Shown: one piece after another, positions 1-11,868 of the stretch
Numbering within the stretch: position 1 is the stretch's first letter
Layout: each line of letters begins with the position of its first letter
Assembly: GCA_002286715.1 (NCBI GenBank)
Contig: NSJX01000002.1
Location: forward strand, 296,396 to 360,395
From: Dentipellis sp. KUC8613
Lineage: Eukaryota > Basidiomycota > Agaricomycetes > Russulales > Hericiaceae
DNA: 64,000 bases
Direction of reading: 5' to 3'
The notes under the pieces: model-generated
Seen by the model: only the letters and a program-made list of their open reading frames with translations
Databases searched by the model: none
Told to the model about the DNA's origin: nothing
Position numbers and translations under genes: made by a program

Positions 1-1528
1 CTCGCGGAGCTGCTGGCGCGTCGTATGGTGTGCTAGGCGGGCGAGTTTCTGCAGTCTGCAAGCGCGAGTGAGCATATGCTGGCGGGCCGCCGGGGCCGAA
101 AGAGGCAAGGGACGGACCTCTGCTCGGCGCCGGTCGCGTGACTTGCGAGGTCGCCTGCCGAGACGAGCTCGCCCCAGTCGTCGCTTGATCCCGTGTCGGG
201 CGTGTAGAGGTACAGCGCGCAGTCCTCGCCCTTGGCCTGCCCATCCATGCATCAGCGCGTCCCCCGCACGGTCAGTCGGTCGCCGGCGCACTCACTATTG
301 GAAAGCACAGTGCACAATGTTTATCCCCGAACCAGACCCATTGCGTCACCTGCGGGCAAATTATCAGCACCATCGCCCCCTGCATCAGGGCCCGCGGCAC
401 ACGGCGCTCGCCGCGCACCGACACGCCGCAGGGCCAGGGATTCGAGGAACGGACGCACGAGCTCCTGATCCAGCAGGCGCGCGAGCTCGGGGTCGGCGCG
501 CATCGCGGCGCCGGGCACAATTCCGCTGCGGGTGGCGCATCATGCATCACGGGCAGTTTATCACGGCGGGTGCGAGGTGTCATATGCTAATCAGCCGACG
601 CACGCACAGGCAGGCAGCAGGCCGCGCGGGGCACTCACCCGAACATCATCAGGCCGCTCGGCCGGCCCGCGTCGTCGTCCTCGTCGACGAGCTCGCGGCA
701 CAGCCCGTGTGCGCCGTCCGCGCCGACGACGACGTCCGCGTGCACGACCTCGCCCGTCGAGAGCGTGACGGAGCGCCCGTCGTCGCTGACGCTGACCGCG
801 TTCGCGCCCAGCCGGATCGTCGCGCCGCGCTCCACGGCCGTCTCGTAGAATATCTGTCGCAGCTTCGCGTGCTGCACGCGTCGCGCCCATCGTCAGCCGC
901 GGACAGCACACACACGTACAGAGAGCAAGCGACGCACGTGGAGGAAGATGAACTCGCCGCCCGCCTCCTCAAGCATCTCCGAATCCCATCGATGCGACCC
1001 GAGGATCCTGCCGCTCTCTACTGCACCACGGCACAATGAATGACTGAAGGACCGGCAGCGCATCGCAGCAGCAGCACTCACGTCGCGACATGATGACCCG
1101 CTCGGAGATGACGCCTGGCGCAAGGATCTTGTCGCCGAGGCCCCAGTGGTAGAAGATCTTCGTCATATTCGGCGGCATGCGCGTGCCGCCCATGTGGTGC
1201 TGCGAGGACTGCGGGGCGGGGGGCACGTTAGCGACATTAGGCACGGGCAGGGGCGCGCGGGGACGCACGCCGTCGATCCGCGCCTCCTTCTCGAGCACGG
1301 TGACGCGGTGGCCGACGCGGCGCAGCGCGACGGCGCACGCGAGGCCCGCGACGCCGCCGCCGATGACGACAAAGTCGATCGCGAGGGCGGTTTTTTTGGG
1401 GATGGAGGGGATTTTGACCTGCGCGCGTTACATATGCATACGTAGCACCGGGTCAGCGTCAGCGTCAGCACGCGGGCGGGCGGGGCGCGTGGAGTGCGGC
1501 GGGGGCGCACCTGGTGGAAGCCGTTCAT
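1..1528 (-). CDS. FAD-dependent monooxygenase (salicylate hydroxylase-like), partial
   Basis: Probable flavoprotein monooxygenase that hydroxylates small, often aromatic, substrates with NAD(P)H and O2. The 3' part lies beyond position 1. A short first exon (MNGFHQ, 1511-1528) joins to an exon with the dinucleotide-binding start DFVVIGGGVAGLACA followed by a basic/acidic strand ending VTVLEKEA, the Rossmann fold that holds FAD. Further exons give the MPPNMTKIFYHWGL motif typical of these enzymes, then GSHRWDSEML, the substrate-side HAKLRQIFYE, the second FAD motif VVVGADGAHGLCR (about 640-720), MRADPELARLL and VTQWVWFGDKHCALCFPI. At least six short introns are needed. An in-frame ATG at 1576 is an alternative start. 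The intron between LALRR and VTQWV has a weak donor and is the least certain join. Family assignment is firm; the substrate cannot be told. Confidence 0.8.
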
Positions 1529-2529
1529 GGGAGAGTCGTGGGTCGGTGGCGCAGAGTACGTAGGATGGGGGGACATGCAGGGGGAGTGCAGGAAGGAGCG
1601 GGAGCACGCGGGGGGACATCAGATTTTCTTTTATCGAGGGGATGATGGACAGGCGCGGATATGCAGAGGGATCTCGTACGCGGAGGCTGGCCCGCCGGGC
1701 TCCAGGAGCAGGCAGCTGATGGGTCCCTGCCTCAGCCTGCTTCCGCTCAATTCCTTGGCTCGCTGATCGATCCTCTGCGACCGCTAGATGCGCATACGGC
1801 ATCCCCACCGCGCGAACAAGCTCGGTGTCTCACGCATCCCCGCCGCACAAACAATAGGGGCCCCCTCCGCCAGGAATCCAGGCCCGACCGCCCCTCCCCG
1901 GCTCTCCCCGCTGCGTGCGCCCTCCCGTCCCAGATTCAGAAGCAGTCTCTTCTCTTCTTCAGCTTCCCCCATGTGCATTTAATTTAAGTACCGTAGCATC
2001 TGCATCTCCTCTTCGCCCCGCGCCCACAACCCGGCCCCGCCACCACATCAAGGGCACCCAGCACATGAACGACCGTGATATTCGGCAAATTTTTTCGCGT
2101 TCGCGCGAGGTCGGAATTCGAAGGGGGGGCGCAGTGCGGGAATGGACGCACGATGCATTCGAACGCGCCCTTCTCAGACTAGGCCGCAGAACCCACAGTC
2201 GTCCCGCGCAAGGGCAAATGCGCACCAGCACATGAGCACCTCCGAATCGCGACAGACGGCGACATGCAGATGATCACTGCACGCATATTGCGGGCCTATA
2301 TGACGACGCGCCCAGACAGGCACACGCGCACCCACCCGTTCCTGGCGACCCGGGGGCGACAAATCGACGCTGCACGCCGGGCACCGGTGTACGTATAAGT
2401 AGAGTACATACGGAGGTAACTACAAAAGCGGCGCTTCCTTCGGCGTGTTCGGTATTCGGCTTCGACGGTCGGACAGACGCTGCCCATCTCACTGACTTAC
2501 TTATACACAACTCAATCGTCCGCCAGACT

Positions 2530-4667
2530 CTAGTCCACCCGCTGAATCACATACCGCTCCCAGCTCGGATACGAAAACGACATCGTCTGCATCTGCGCCC
2601 GCGCGCCCTTCGCATTCCCCGCCTTGCCCTTCCTTCCCGCGTCCTCGCCCAGCCCCAGTCCCATGTCCTCCGGCAGGTCCAGCGTAATCGGCAGCGGCGC
2701 GATCTTCAGCCTGCGCGCGTCCTGCTCCGTCTTTGCAAACGGGAGCGGCTTTGGCGGCTTCGCGCGCGGGAGGCCCAGCGCCTCATCGTCATCTTCACGG
2801 GCGCGGGTATGTGCATGCGACGAGCTCGACGACCCGACCGCGACCTCGGGCGGCCGACTGCGGTCGGGGAGCAGCGCGGCGAGCGCCGTGCGCGCCTCAG
2901 CGTTGCGCGGCTGGATGAGCAGCGCCGCGCGGAGGTCTGGCGGCGATCATGAGCATAATGAAGTGCGCCCGATATCGATGCGTGGCGCCCGATGCGCAGA
3001 CGGAGATGGAGAGGGAGGCGGGTGCGCGCGATGGAAGAAGCAAGATGGCCGACGCACCCTTGATCGCGCCGTCTGTCTGTCCCCGCATCTTGCGTGCGCG
3101 TGCGCGCCGGAAGTACCCCTTCCCGCTCCGGTGCTGGCTGAGCGCGCGGTCGCACGCCGTCTCTGCCTCGACCCATCTGCGCAGCACGCGTACGAGTATG
3201 AATGTGAGTGTGAACGATAATTGAAAACGAGACGGAGAACGCGGCATCTACGCACTGGCTCAGCTTGAGATGTGCCGCGGCGAGGTTCAAGTGATAGTGC
3301 GGCATCTCGGGCTCGATCTTGCTCGCGGCGACATAGTGCGTGATCGCGCGCTCGAAGTCGCCCTTCTTGAACGCGACGTTGCCCTATGCGCACCGAATGC
3401 GAGCGTGCGCGTCAGCCTCTGGATCGGGCAGCCACACCCAGACGGCGGGGCTCACCTGCTCTTTTTCCCTCTCGGCGCGTAGGTAGCGCCACTCCATGCG
3501 CTCGCCGATCGACATGTCCGCGAGCGCGTCGCTGCCGCCGTCCTCGGGCTGCTCGCTGCCTACGAAATCGAGCTCCGCCTCCCAAATGTCCTCTTCTTCC
3601 TCTGTGCCCCAGCCATATACACCACTGCCTAGAGTCTGCCGTCAGTTGTGCCATACGAACGTTTTAATACCCGTACAGATGACAAGACACACCACGTCCG
3701 TCCCACTCGCGCTGCTTGCCCGAGCGCACGCCATTCTCCTGCTCATCCTCCCTCACCGCGCGCTCGCACACCTCGCCAAGGTGATCCGTCGAGCACCCGC
3801 ACTCGCACCAATTGCGCACGAGCTTCTCGCGGAGCACAAGCCCGTACCCGCGCGCGTCGAACTCGCGCGCGACGCGCCAGAGCGTCTGCACGAGGCGCTC
3901 GTAGCCCGCGCGCACCTTGGCGCGCCACGCGCCGTCGAGCGCGCCGCCGAGCGCGCACGCGTCCTCCAGCGCGTCGAGCCCGTCCGCGAGCCCGCCGAGG
4001 TGCGCCGGCTTCGCGAACGCGGGCGGCGGCGCCGCGTCGAGCGCGTCGAGATGCGTCTTGAGCGCGGCGTAGTGCGGCAGCAGGTGCATCGAGTGCAGCC
4101 CGCGCGTGCGGCACACCGCGACGCCGTTCGCGAGCGCCTGCGCCGCGCCAGTGCCCGCACCGCCATAGCCGTATCACAATGAGATGTGAGAAAGAAGTGC
4201 AAAGGAAAGCGACGCACGAAGTGCCGCAGGACGGTGTAGGACCACAGCACGCTCTTCGTCGCGACGCGCTCGCCGGCCTGGCGCATGTCCATCGCGATCG
4301 CGGCGCGGAAGAAGTCCTTGACGGCGTCCGAGTCCGCGTTGTGCGCGGCCCAGCCGGGCCCGCCGACGGCCATGCAGCGCATGAGCAGCGTCGGGACGTG
4401 CAGCAGCGCGACGCAGTACAGCCGCGTCGAGAAGAGCCGCGCGATGTCCTGCTCGTAGCGCAGCAGCAGGATGCGCGCGATGCACCGCTCGAGCGTCGCC
4501 AGCGCGCCCAGCGCCTGCGTCAGGCTGCGGTCGAGCAGCGGGTTCGGCGGCGCGTGTTTGCGCTGAGCGTGTCCGTGAGCGTGTCCGTGCGAGTGCTGCG
4601 TGGTGGTATGTGTGTTCGACTTGCGCGCGGCGGAGCGCTTCTTTGCGTGTGAGTACTTTGCGGGCAT
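2530..4667 (-). CDS. TPR-repeat protein with histidine-rich N-terminus
   Basis: A tetratricopeptide protein, probably a scaffold or co-chaperone-type adaptor; no specific orthologue recognised. It starts MPAKYSHAKKRSAARK, followed by a His/Gly-rich stretch (SHGHAHGHAQRKH). A helical region with a Cys cluster (NWCECGCS) follows, then an acidic linker (GTEEEEDIWEAELDF). The TPR block reads EKEQGNVAFKKGDFERAI, then HYHLNLAAAHLKLSQ, then WVEAETACDRAL with GKGYFRRARARK, then a third helix pair (DLRAALLIQPRNAEA). The C-terminus is EDMGLGLGEDAG... and ends ERYVIQRVD. Introns were placed near 4152-4225, 3618-3680, 3385-3455, 3177-3255 and 2940-3070. The join near 3618-3680 (donor gtgtgtctt, acceptor ctctag, in-frame) unites what could otherwise be two genes, so the N-terminal half is less certain than the TPR half. 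Confidence 0.65.
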
Positions 4668-7544
4668 CGTCGATGGACGGGTGGGGGAGCGAGCGAGAAG
4701 AACGGCGGCTTTCGAGGGGAGTGTTGGAGATGAAGTCTTGACGCCGGCGCACGGCTACGGCGCCTCTGGCTAGAATCGTTTTTCCAAGGACTATTATCCT
4801 AATACAAGTCTGTATCTGCAGATGCCGGAGTCAGTGAATACACAGAACGCAGGACGGGAAGCGAGGGCGGGCGAGTAGCAGCGCCGCCACTGAGTAGACT
4901 CGACGGCGCAGATTCTGCAGCCGAGCAGCACGCGTGGGAAATTCATTAGCATCGAGATCTGTTTTCCGCCGCGGAAATACGTAATTTGCGCCTGCGTTAT
5001 AAGGGTCTTATGTGCGGCGAATGGTCGGAAATGCCCCTCTGGCAATTTGCAGAGAAGAGGGGACGTTCTAGTGTTAAAATGTTCATGAACACCCCGTCAC
5101 GCTGCGCGAATGGGTCCAGAATCCAGAATGAGGACCCATACATAGAACACGAGTTGCCACCGTTCATGACAATCACCACGCATGCACGCAGAATCACCCT
5201 CCTCGAGCGTCCGATCCAATCTGGGGTCGTCGATGACGGAGGGTTTAAAGTTGGCCAATTTGAAAGACGCTCCCCGTCATCTGAGACGACACGCGATGAC
5301 ACGCGCCGACCCTGGCCGGGAGCGCTGAACGTTGACAACGACGCACCCGCCATAAGAAGAAATGGGGTAAAGGTCGGCTAGCATGTCGACCCGACTACTT
5401 ATGATCACATTCATGATGGCAGCTTGAGTGCCCATGGGCATCGAGCATCAGTCAAATGAATGGAGTGGCGGCACGGCCAGGTGCTATCGCCGGACGCGGC
5501 AGTCTGCGATGATGGTCGTGGTGCTCGCCTCGATGCATACGAGCACATCAACCCCGATGGTTAGGATCCCGCCGGAATCCGTGTTTTCAATTGAGAGACC
5601 ACTTGAGAGGCGGGGTCGCGTGCGGGGTTGAGGACGGAACACGAGTGATATCGCCGCGATCAGCGCCTCAGCCGCAGACATCGGAGGTATCGAGCATGGT
5701 TGAGCGTCACTGTAAGGTTCAAGTCGTTTTAGGTGATGTTGCAGGCATGGAACAAGCGAATAGCGGAGCGCGGTCGGAATGTGGCTCGCGCTTCGAGCTC
5801 AAAGCTGGGTGTCCAAGCCAACGGTTGCATGTTCGCGTCCCTGTAAGGGACTCCCATTGCAGCAACATGCACCCTTCAAAGACGTCGCATGCGTACTAGT
5901 ACGTCGTAGCGGGGTTTCTTATAAGCCCGCCTGACCTGCTATGACTATCAATGGGGTGCGAAGTACGACACTCGTACCTTGCCAGAGGCGCAAAACCCTA
6001 TCCGAAAAGGCCCCCCGCGCTGGCCGCACTCGCACTGATGCACACTAGTAGCTTTGCTGCTAGAAGATAACGTAGTCCGGTCATGACAATTGCGTCCGAG
6101 ATATACGCATGCGATGGATACGAGCGGACTCAATACATTCATGTTGTACGTCAGGAACGTGAGCTGCTGGCGAGCATGGCATGAATACATAAGAGCGCGA
6201 CGTGGACGAGCAAGGATGCGAAACTTACAGCAGCAGACACACCTTGACCTTTGCTTCCGTCACTCGGTTGAGCAGGAGTGATGGTCGGGAGCAAGAGCGT
6301 CTGGCCACCACTGCCCGGCCACCGGGCCTCGGGCGGTCCCGCCGGACTATGACGGTACCTGGCATAATTAATCACGTTGTCGGCTACCTAAGCGCCCATA
6401 AGCTGCTTTCTTTCAACTTCACCTTGCTCTCGGACACGTTCTCACAGCGTACAACTTCGTACAGTGCGGTATCTCTCCTGCTGGAACTCGGCGCGCTGGA
6501 CAGCAGGATCACTGGCCATGCCGTCGAACAGACGTCGCTGCGGATCCGGGCTCGATATCGCAAATCATCTGCTGCATCGTGGCGGAAGACATCATGTTCA
6601 CGTGGCAAAAAAGGCTAGCTGCTCCCCCGTTGGCGCCCTCCCTCCCAGCCATCACCTGAAACCGCTTCGCAGGTCTCCTCCTGCTCGTTCCAGTAGTCCG
6701 CCATCATCCGAGCCCGTGCGCACGCCCTGCGCATGAGAATTTTACGACACAGTTGCCGTCCCGACAGCGGACGCCGTAACCTGCTCGCATCGTCGTTCAC
6801 GCGCGGTGGTTTATCCAACGCGCTGTCGAAAACACTGCGTTGTGGGTGAGCAATTAATTAGTCCATTCACGTCAACATCGCGTCCACGCCCGTGCCGCGT
6901 TTGTTTTACTTTATTCCCGGCCATGCTAAATTCCCTGGTCTTTTCCCAGAGCGGAAGGTCGTGTTTTTCTAGATGGCGGTCTGCACGCACACGCGCCGTT
7001 TAGTGGCGCGCGCATCAGTGGGTTGGCGTCCTGATCCCGACAGGCATGATCGTCCTCCACGCCTCATGGCGGCATTATTGACAGGGCCCCGGGGTGGCTC
7101 ATCGCCATCGTCCCCATCGCATCTCCTCGACACAGCTTCGATTGATAACGCAGCAATCACAGCGCACAGTATCTCCGAGCTGCGCCAATCGGCAGCCCGG
7201 GTCGTACGCACACACCACGTACTTAATCCTTTTTCGGCGCGCAGAGCGAGGGTGTGTGCGGACTAGCCCCGCTGGTGCTTGCGATCTAGCATGCTCTAGC
7301 GCGGCGCGCCTCGCACAAAGCCATACACGTTGCACAACTGCTGGCGTCTGAGATCGGGTCCACGGATTAGACGTACCGTGCCTGCCTCCATCCATCACCG
7401 TCGAAGAACCCATGGCCAGCTTCTCTCCTTCTTGCGCCAGAATGCATCATATATAAGGACCCGTATGCACGCTTCTCGCCCCCCGGACCCGCTTCCCTCC
7501 TCGCCCGTGTGTCTATAGTTGTGTTTCCCTTCTCTTTCTCTGTA
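4668..7544. other. 2.9 kb intergenic region, no gene supported
   Basis: Lower in GC than the flanking genes. The longest open frames (for instance 4997-5353 minus and 6202-6618 plus) show no family motif, no codon pattern like the neighbours and no convincing intron borders. No tRNA, repeat array or transposon protein is visible. The right end must hold the promoter of the P450 gene. Confidence 0.6.
7450..7456 (+). promoter_or_regulatory. TATA box of the P450 gene
   Basis: TATATAA lies about 95 bases before the P450 start codon, followed by a pyrimidine-rich stretch (cttctcgcc..., cccttctctttctctg), the usual fungal core-promoter layout. Confidence 0.6.
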
Positions 7545-9852
7545 ATGTCTTTCTCGGCGACCCAGTATCTCGCGCTTTCGCTGCTGGTGGGTGTCTGGGT
7601 CACTGTGTACTACTATGTGCAGCGCAGGAGGCGCAACCCGTCGGGTCTCCCCTACCCACCTGGGCCGAAGGGTCTCCCCATCCTGGGAAACCTCCTTGAT
7701 CTCCCAAGGGAAGGCTACGTCTACAAAGCCTTCCGCCAATGGGGCCGTGACTTGGGTACGTACTTTGCCTGCATGCGCTTCTAGGGCACCCACCTGACCT
7801 CGGAGATGCAGGTTCGGACATTGTGCATGTCGAAGTCCTCGGCACCCACATCATCGTCCTGAACACCAAAGAAGTCGCAGACGACCTGCTCGACAAGCGC
7901 TCGTCCATCTATTCAGACCGGTGCGTCCCGTGGCCCCGCACCCACTCCCACGCTGATCCCCATGCGAACGCAGGCCCCGGATGCCCATGATGAACGAGCT
8001 GTGAGTGCCACTTTCCCCACACAAAGCGCCCGCGTGCCGTGCTGACCACGGGCCCCGCGCGCAGGATGGGCTTCTACTGGTCCGTCGGCTTCACGCCGTA
8101 CAACGAGTGGTGGAAGCACTCGCGCCGGCTCTTCCACCAGTACTTCCAGCCGTCCGCCGTGGTCAGGTTCCAGCCGAAGAAGCTGCGCGCGACGCACAAC
8201 TTCCTCCGCCGCCTCGCCGACTCCCCGGAGGACTTCCGCGACCACGTGCGCCTGTGAGTTTTTGCGCCTTCCTTCCCTGCCTACCCTGTCATCCGTCTCC
8301 CCTTCCTCCCGCTCCTCTTTTACTCCGTACTTGCCTGCTTCCGGCACGACCAGTGCTTGTCACCCATGGGGATGGTGATAGTGACTAATGGCTGATACGA
8401 ATTTCTTTACGCAGGATGGCCGGTAGCGTCATTATGGACATCGCATACGGCCTCGACATCCAGTCTGCCGCGGACCCGTACCTGCAGCGCGCAGACGAGG
8501 CTCTGCACATCATCGACAAGGCGGGCAACCCCGGCTCCTGGCTGGTCGACGTCATCCCCTCCCGTACGTGCCCTCCCCCTCCCCCCCTTCCCCTTCTCCC
8601 CCTGGTGCTCACCCTCACCTGCGCCCCGGCAGTGAAATACGTGCCGGAATGGATGCCCGGCGCAGGGTTCAAGCGCAAGGCGCGCGAGTGGCGCGCGTTC
8701 GTCGACCGCTTCACCGCGATCCCGTTCGAGGCGGTCAAGGACGCGATGCAGGCCGGCACCGCCGTCCCGTCGTTCTCGTCGCTCGCGCTCCGCGACATCA
8801 AGGCGGAGGACGAGGCCGAGCGCAAGTACCAGGAGGAGCTCATCAAGGGCGTCGCCGCGACGACTTATACCGGTGCGTGGGCCCCCATCCTCCTTCCGTA
8901 TCTTTCGGCATACGGCATTGCTGATACTTGACCCTATCTCTGCAGCCGGCGCTGATACGGTACGTGCCCCTGCCCCCCTTCTCTTTCCTTCGCTTCTCGT
9001 CTTTCTGTCCATGGATAGGCGCGGAAACTGATAGCCTGGCCCAGACGATGTCCGTGATCGCGACGTTCTTCCTCGCGATGACGATGTTCCCGGACGTGCA
9101 GCGCAAGGCGCACGAGGAGCTCGACCGCGTCGTCGGCACGGACCGCCTGCCCGACTTTGGCGACGAGCCGAACCTCCCGTACATCAGCGCCATCATGAAG
9201 GAGGTCCTGCGCTGGCAGCAGGTCGCGCCCTTCGGTAGGCCCTTCCCCGTCCCTCGGCCATCGAGTGATGAGCACCGAGCATTTATACTTTTCAGCGATT
9301 CCGCACCGCGTGATGGCGGACGACGTCTACAACGGGTACTTCATCCCCGCGGGCTCCATCGTCATCGGTAACTCCTGGTACGCCCCTCTCACTTCCCTTC
9401 CTCACAACCACATCAACCTAACCCGACGTTACCCCCTCCCAGGGCGGTCCTCCACGACGAGAATCTCTACCCAGACCCGTTCACGTTCAAGCCTGAGCGC
9501 TTCCTCGGGCCCGACGTGAGCCCCCGCGCGCTCGTCGCCGTTGACCACGCATTCGGCTTCGGCCGCCGCCTCTGCCCCGGCCGCTTCATGGCGATGTCCT
9601 TCGCGTGGATCACCATGGCGAGCACGCTCGCTGCGTTCCGCGTCGACAAGGCCGTCGACGCGCAGGGCAAGGTGATCGAGCCCGCGGGCGCGTTCTCGCC
9701 CGGCATCATGGGGTGCGTGCTTTCTCAGGTGGATGGATGTTGCGGGAGGTCTGGTACTGACTGATGTGGGATGCAGGACGCCGGAGCTGTTCCCGTGCAG
9801 CATCAAGCCGCGCTCGAAGGAGGCCGAGCACCTCGTCCGCCACACCGCCTGA
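7545..9852 (+). CDS. Cytochrome P450 monooxygenase
   Basis: Microsomal heme-thiolate monooxygenase of roughly 510 residues, the normal length. The N-terminus MSFSATQYLALSLLVGVWVTVYY is a membrane anchor, followed by basic residues and the hinge PPGPKGLPILGN. The C helix carries WWKHSRRLF. The oxygen-binding I helix AGADTT is restored only when the intron between AGADT and TMSVIATFFLAM (about 8960-9045) is removed. The K-helix ExxR is in KEVLRW, the PERF motif in FKPERFLG, and the heme loop FGFGRRLCPGR holds the axial cysteine. About ten introns of 50-70 nt, all GT-AG, are needed. It resembles the CYP64/O-methylsterigmatocystin oxidoreductase-like P450s expanded in mushrooms (family knowledge); the substrate is unknown. 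All key residues are present, so it looks functional. No adjoining reductase or terpene/polyketide gene suggests a pathway. Confidence 0.93.
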
Positions 9853-10747
9853 GCGCGCGCGCTCTGTAAATGCAAATGTCCGTCAGGTCTGTATGTATAC
9901 TGCGTATCCATACTCGCACACTCTACGTATTTGCCCCCCTCCCCTCCCCCGCTCCTCATCCATCTGTAATCTCATCTCTCGTATCAGCTCTTCCTCGCTT
10001 TACTCATCTCTCGTCTCTCGTCTCACGTCTGCTATGCCCCCTCACGCTCAAGTTTACGATCATCCCCGTGTACCATATCCCCCTCCTCATCCACTCCATC
10101 TACAGTACGAGTCTGCCCGCGCACACAGGTGCCACGGCCCAGCTCTGCTCGTTTGGTTACATTTTCCTTCTCGCTGCTCTGCTGCTATCGAATCCGAATT
10201 TCCCGTTTCCTGTCGCTGCCCCGAGCTCCCTACGCACGCGCATGGTATGTAGAATAAACAAGAATCTGCACGCGCTGGTGCTGGTGCCGGTGCGTGCTTT
10301 TGATGATTGGCTGCGGCCTCGAGCAAGTCTTAGGCGCACGCGAGACCGGATTCGTATTCCCGTGTGTTCTAGTCGTTGGTCAAGTGGACAGTTTCGGATC
10401 CATTCTCTGGCCGCAGCTACGATTCCATCCCGGAGGCCCAAGCCGAATCCCCTGCTCTCGATGGTTCAGATAATGTCCACCTCGTGCAGGACTCAGACTG
10501 CAGAAGATGACACACGTATCTTCTCTATAACCTAGTATTAGGCAGCGGCGCCGGCAGATCCAATCAATGTGTAAACCAGACTGCACCAGAGATGGACGGA
10601 TGTCCATAGAAATGCCAAATTTCTTTTGTCCATGGTGAAGCAATGCGACACCGTCAACCGCACGCACGCAGCAGTAGACGACAAGAATCTGCTGTACTGA
10701 TATCTGTGCTTTGCAAGAAGCAAAAGGAAGCTTATTGCTCGCTGAAC
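9853..10747. other. Intergenic region, no gene supported
   Basis: Pyrimidine-rich 3' flank of the P450 gene (9940-10030), then unremarkable sequence. A TTTT tract on the minus strand at 10722-10725, 23 bases past the tRNA, fits a RNA polymerase III terminator. I see no coding signal. Confidence 0.55.
10722..10725 (-). terminator. Pol III terminator (T4) of tRNA-Asn
   Basis: Four T residues on the minus strand (CTTCCTTTTGC) just downstream of the tRNA 3' end, as required for RNA polymerase III release. Short but well placed. Confidence 0.5.
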
Positions 10748-10837
10748 CTGCCCCAGTGAGGCTCGAACTCACGACCTTCCGATTTTTAGTCACTGGAAGT
10801 AACAGTCGGACGCTGTAACCAACTCAGCCATGGGGCA
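10748..10837 (-). tRNA. tRNA-Asn (anticodon GTT) with a 16-nt intron
   Basis: Read on the minus strand, the acceptor stem TGCCCCA (10831-10837) pairs with TGGGGCA (10749-10755), with discriminator G at 10748. The D-arm reads GGCTGAGTTGGTTACAGC. The anticodon stem TCCGA/TCGGA encloses the loop CTGTTAA once an intron is removed, giving anticodon GTT at 10801-10803. The T-arm GTGAGTTCGAGCCTCAC has a perfect 5-bp stem and standard TTCGA loop. The intron occupies 10784-10799, one base 3' of the anticodon, the canonical eukaryotic position. Arms closely match the known yeast tRNA-Asn pattern. Internal A box (TGGCTGAGTTGG) and B box (GAGTTCGAGCC) are intact. It lies head to head with POP5. Confidence 0.93.
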
Positions 10838-10955
10838 GATATCCTCTCTTCTTCTTACGCGTGTATGACAGCGTCAATCGTACAGGACGAGCAGCTTCTC
10901 CGCGTGCATCTACGGTCTTCTTCCTACACACCCACTCGACTGTCGACGCCATCCC

Positions 10956-11721
10956 ATGGTCCGCTTCAAGGTATGCCATATGCTAGCCCCCAATAGACCT
11001 ATCCCATCTCACATAAATGCCCGACCACAGAACCGCTGGCTCCTCGTCGAGTTCCTGCCCCCATCCAGCGCGGGCACAAACAGGCCCCCGGCAGAGCTGA
11101 CGGGCAAGCAGATCTACGCGGCGCTGCGGCAGAGCGTGATTGCGCACTTTGGCGACGTCGGCTGGGGCGCGGTCGGCGCGAGCTTGAACGGTACGCGTCT
11201 GCCTCTGCCCATCTATCTTATATATGTTTCTTCGCTTTCTCCGTCCTCGCGTACACGGACTTCGCGAATGAATTGCTCACGCGAATTTGCCTCGCCAGTA
11301 AAATACTTCTCGCCCACGACGGGCCTGTGCATCATCCGCGTCGCGCGCGATCCGTACCGTACCGCGTGGGGCGCGCTGACGCTGCTCACGTCCATCGACG
11401 GCTGGACGTGCGTGCCGAACGTCATACACGTCTCCGGTGCGTTCCGTGCTGCTGCTTCTCTGTTCACAATAGCTAACATCGTTGGTGGTACGCAGGTACG
11501 ATCAAGCACGCGCAGCTGGCCGCGATCGAGCACAATCGCATCGTCGTCGCGCGGTACCGCGCACGCGCGCATACGCCCGGTGTGTCCTGTCTTTCCTCGT
11601 TCTCCAGACGCTAAGACCTGAACATATGCGCCTATATTTTGCGCGACTAGCGGGCTACAAAGACTCGTATGCGGACTACCTGGAGCAGAGCACACAGGAG
11701 CTACAGAGCCTGCGAGACTAA
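10956..11721 (+). CDS. POP5: RNase P/MRP protein subunit POP5
   Basis: Protein subunit of nuclear RNase P (5' maturation of pre-tRNA) and RNase MRP (rRNA processing). The tiny first exon MVRFK (donor gtatgcc) joins NRWLLVEFLPP, the family's characteristic start MVRxKxRYLLVE. Then come LTGKQIYAALRQSVIAHFGDVGWGA, VKYFSPTTGLCIIRVARDPYRTAW and ALTLLTSIDG, the conserved Rpp14/Pop5 core in order, ending with a helix (GYKDSYADYLEQSTQELQSL). Four introns (near 10971-11031, 11190-11298, 11437-11496, 11580-11650) restore one frame. Length, about 155-160 residues, is normal. The gene begins 118 bases from the 5' end of the divergent tRNA-Asn gene, whose transcript needs RNase P. Confidence 0.9.
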
Positions 11722-11868
11722 CACCCCCTCCGTCAAATGATCCGCCCCGTAAGTCCATCGCTACAATGTCATTCAGCAAGATACAGTCTAGATCTAAATC
11801 TCCCTCTTCAGCGTGCACAACGTACACGACCCACCCACGCACCGCACATCGTACATTCTATTTTTTTT

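Noticed and set aside
1..9852. Secondary-metabolite cluster formed by the FAD monooxygenase and the P450
   Set aside because: They are 6 kb apart with a TPR gene between them, and no core biosynthetic enzyme is present.
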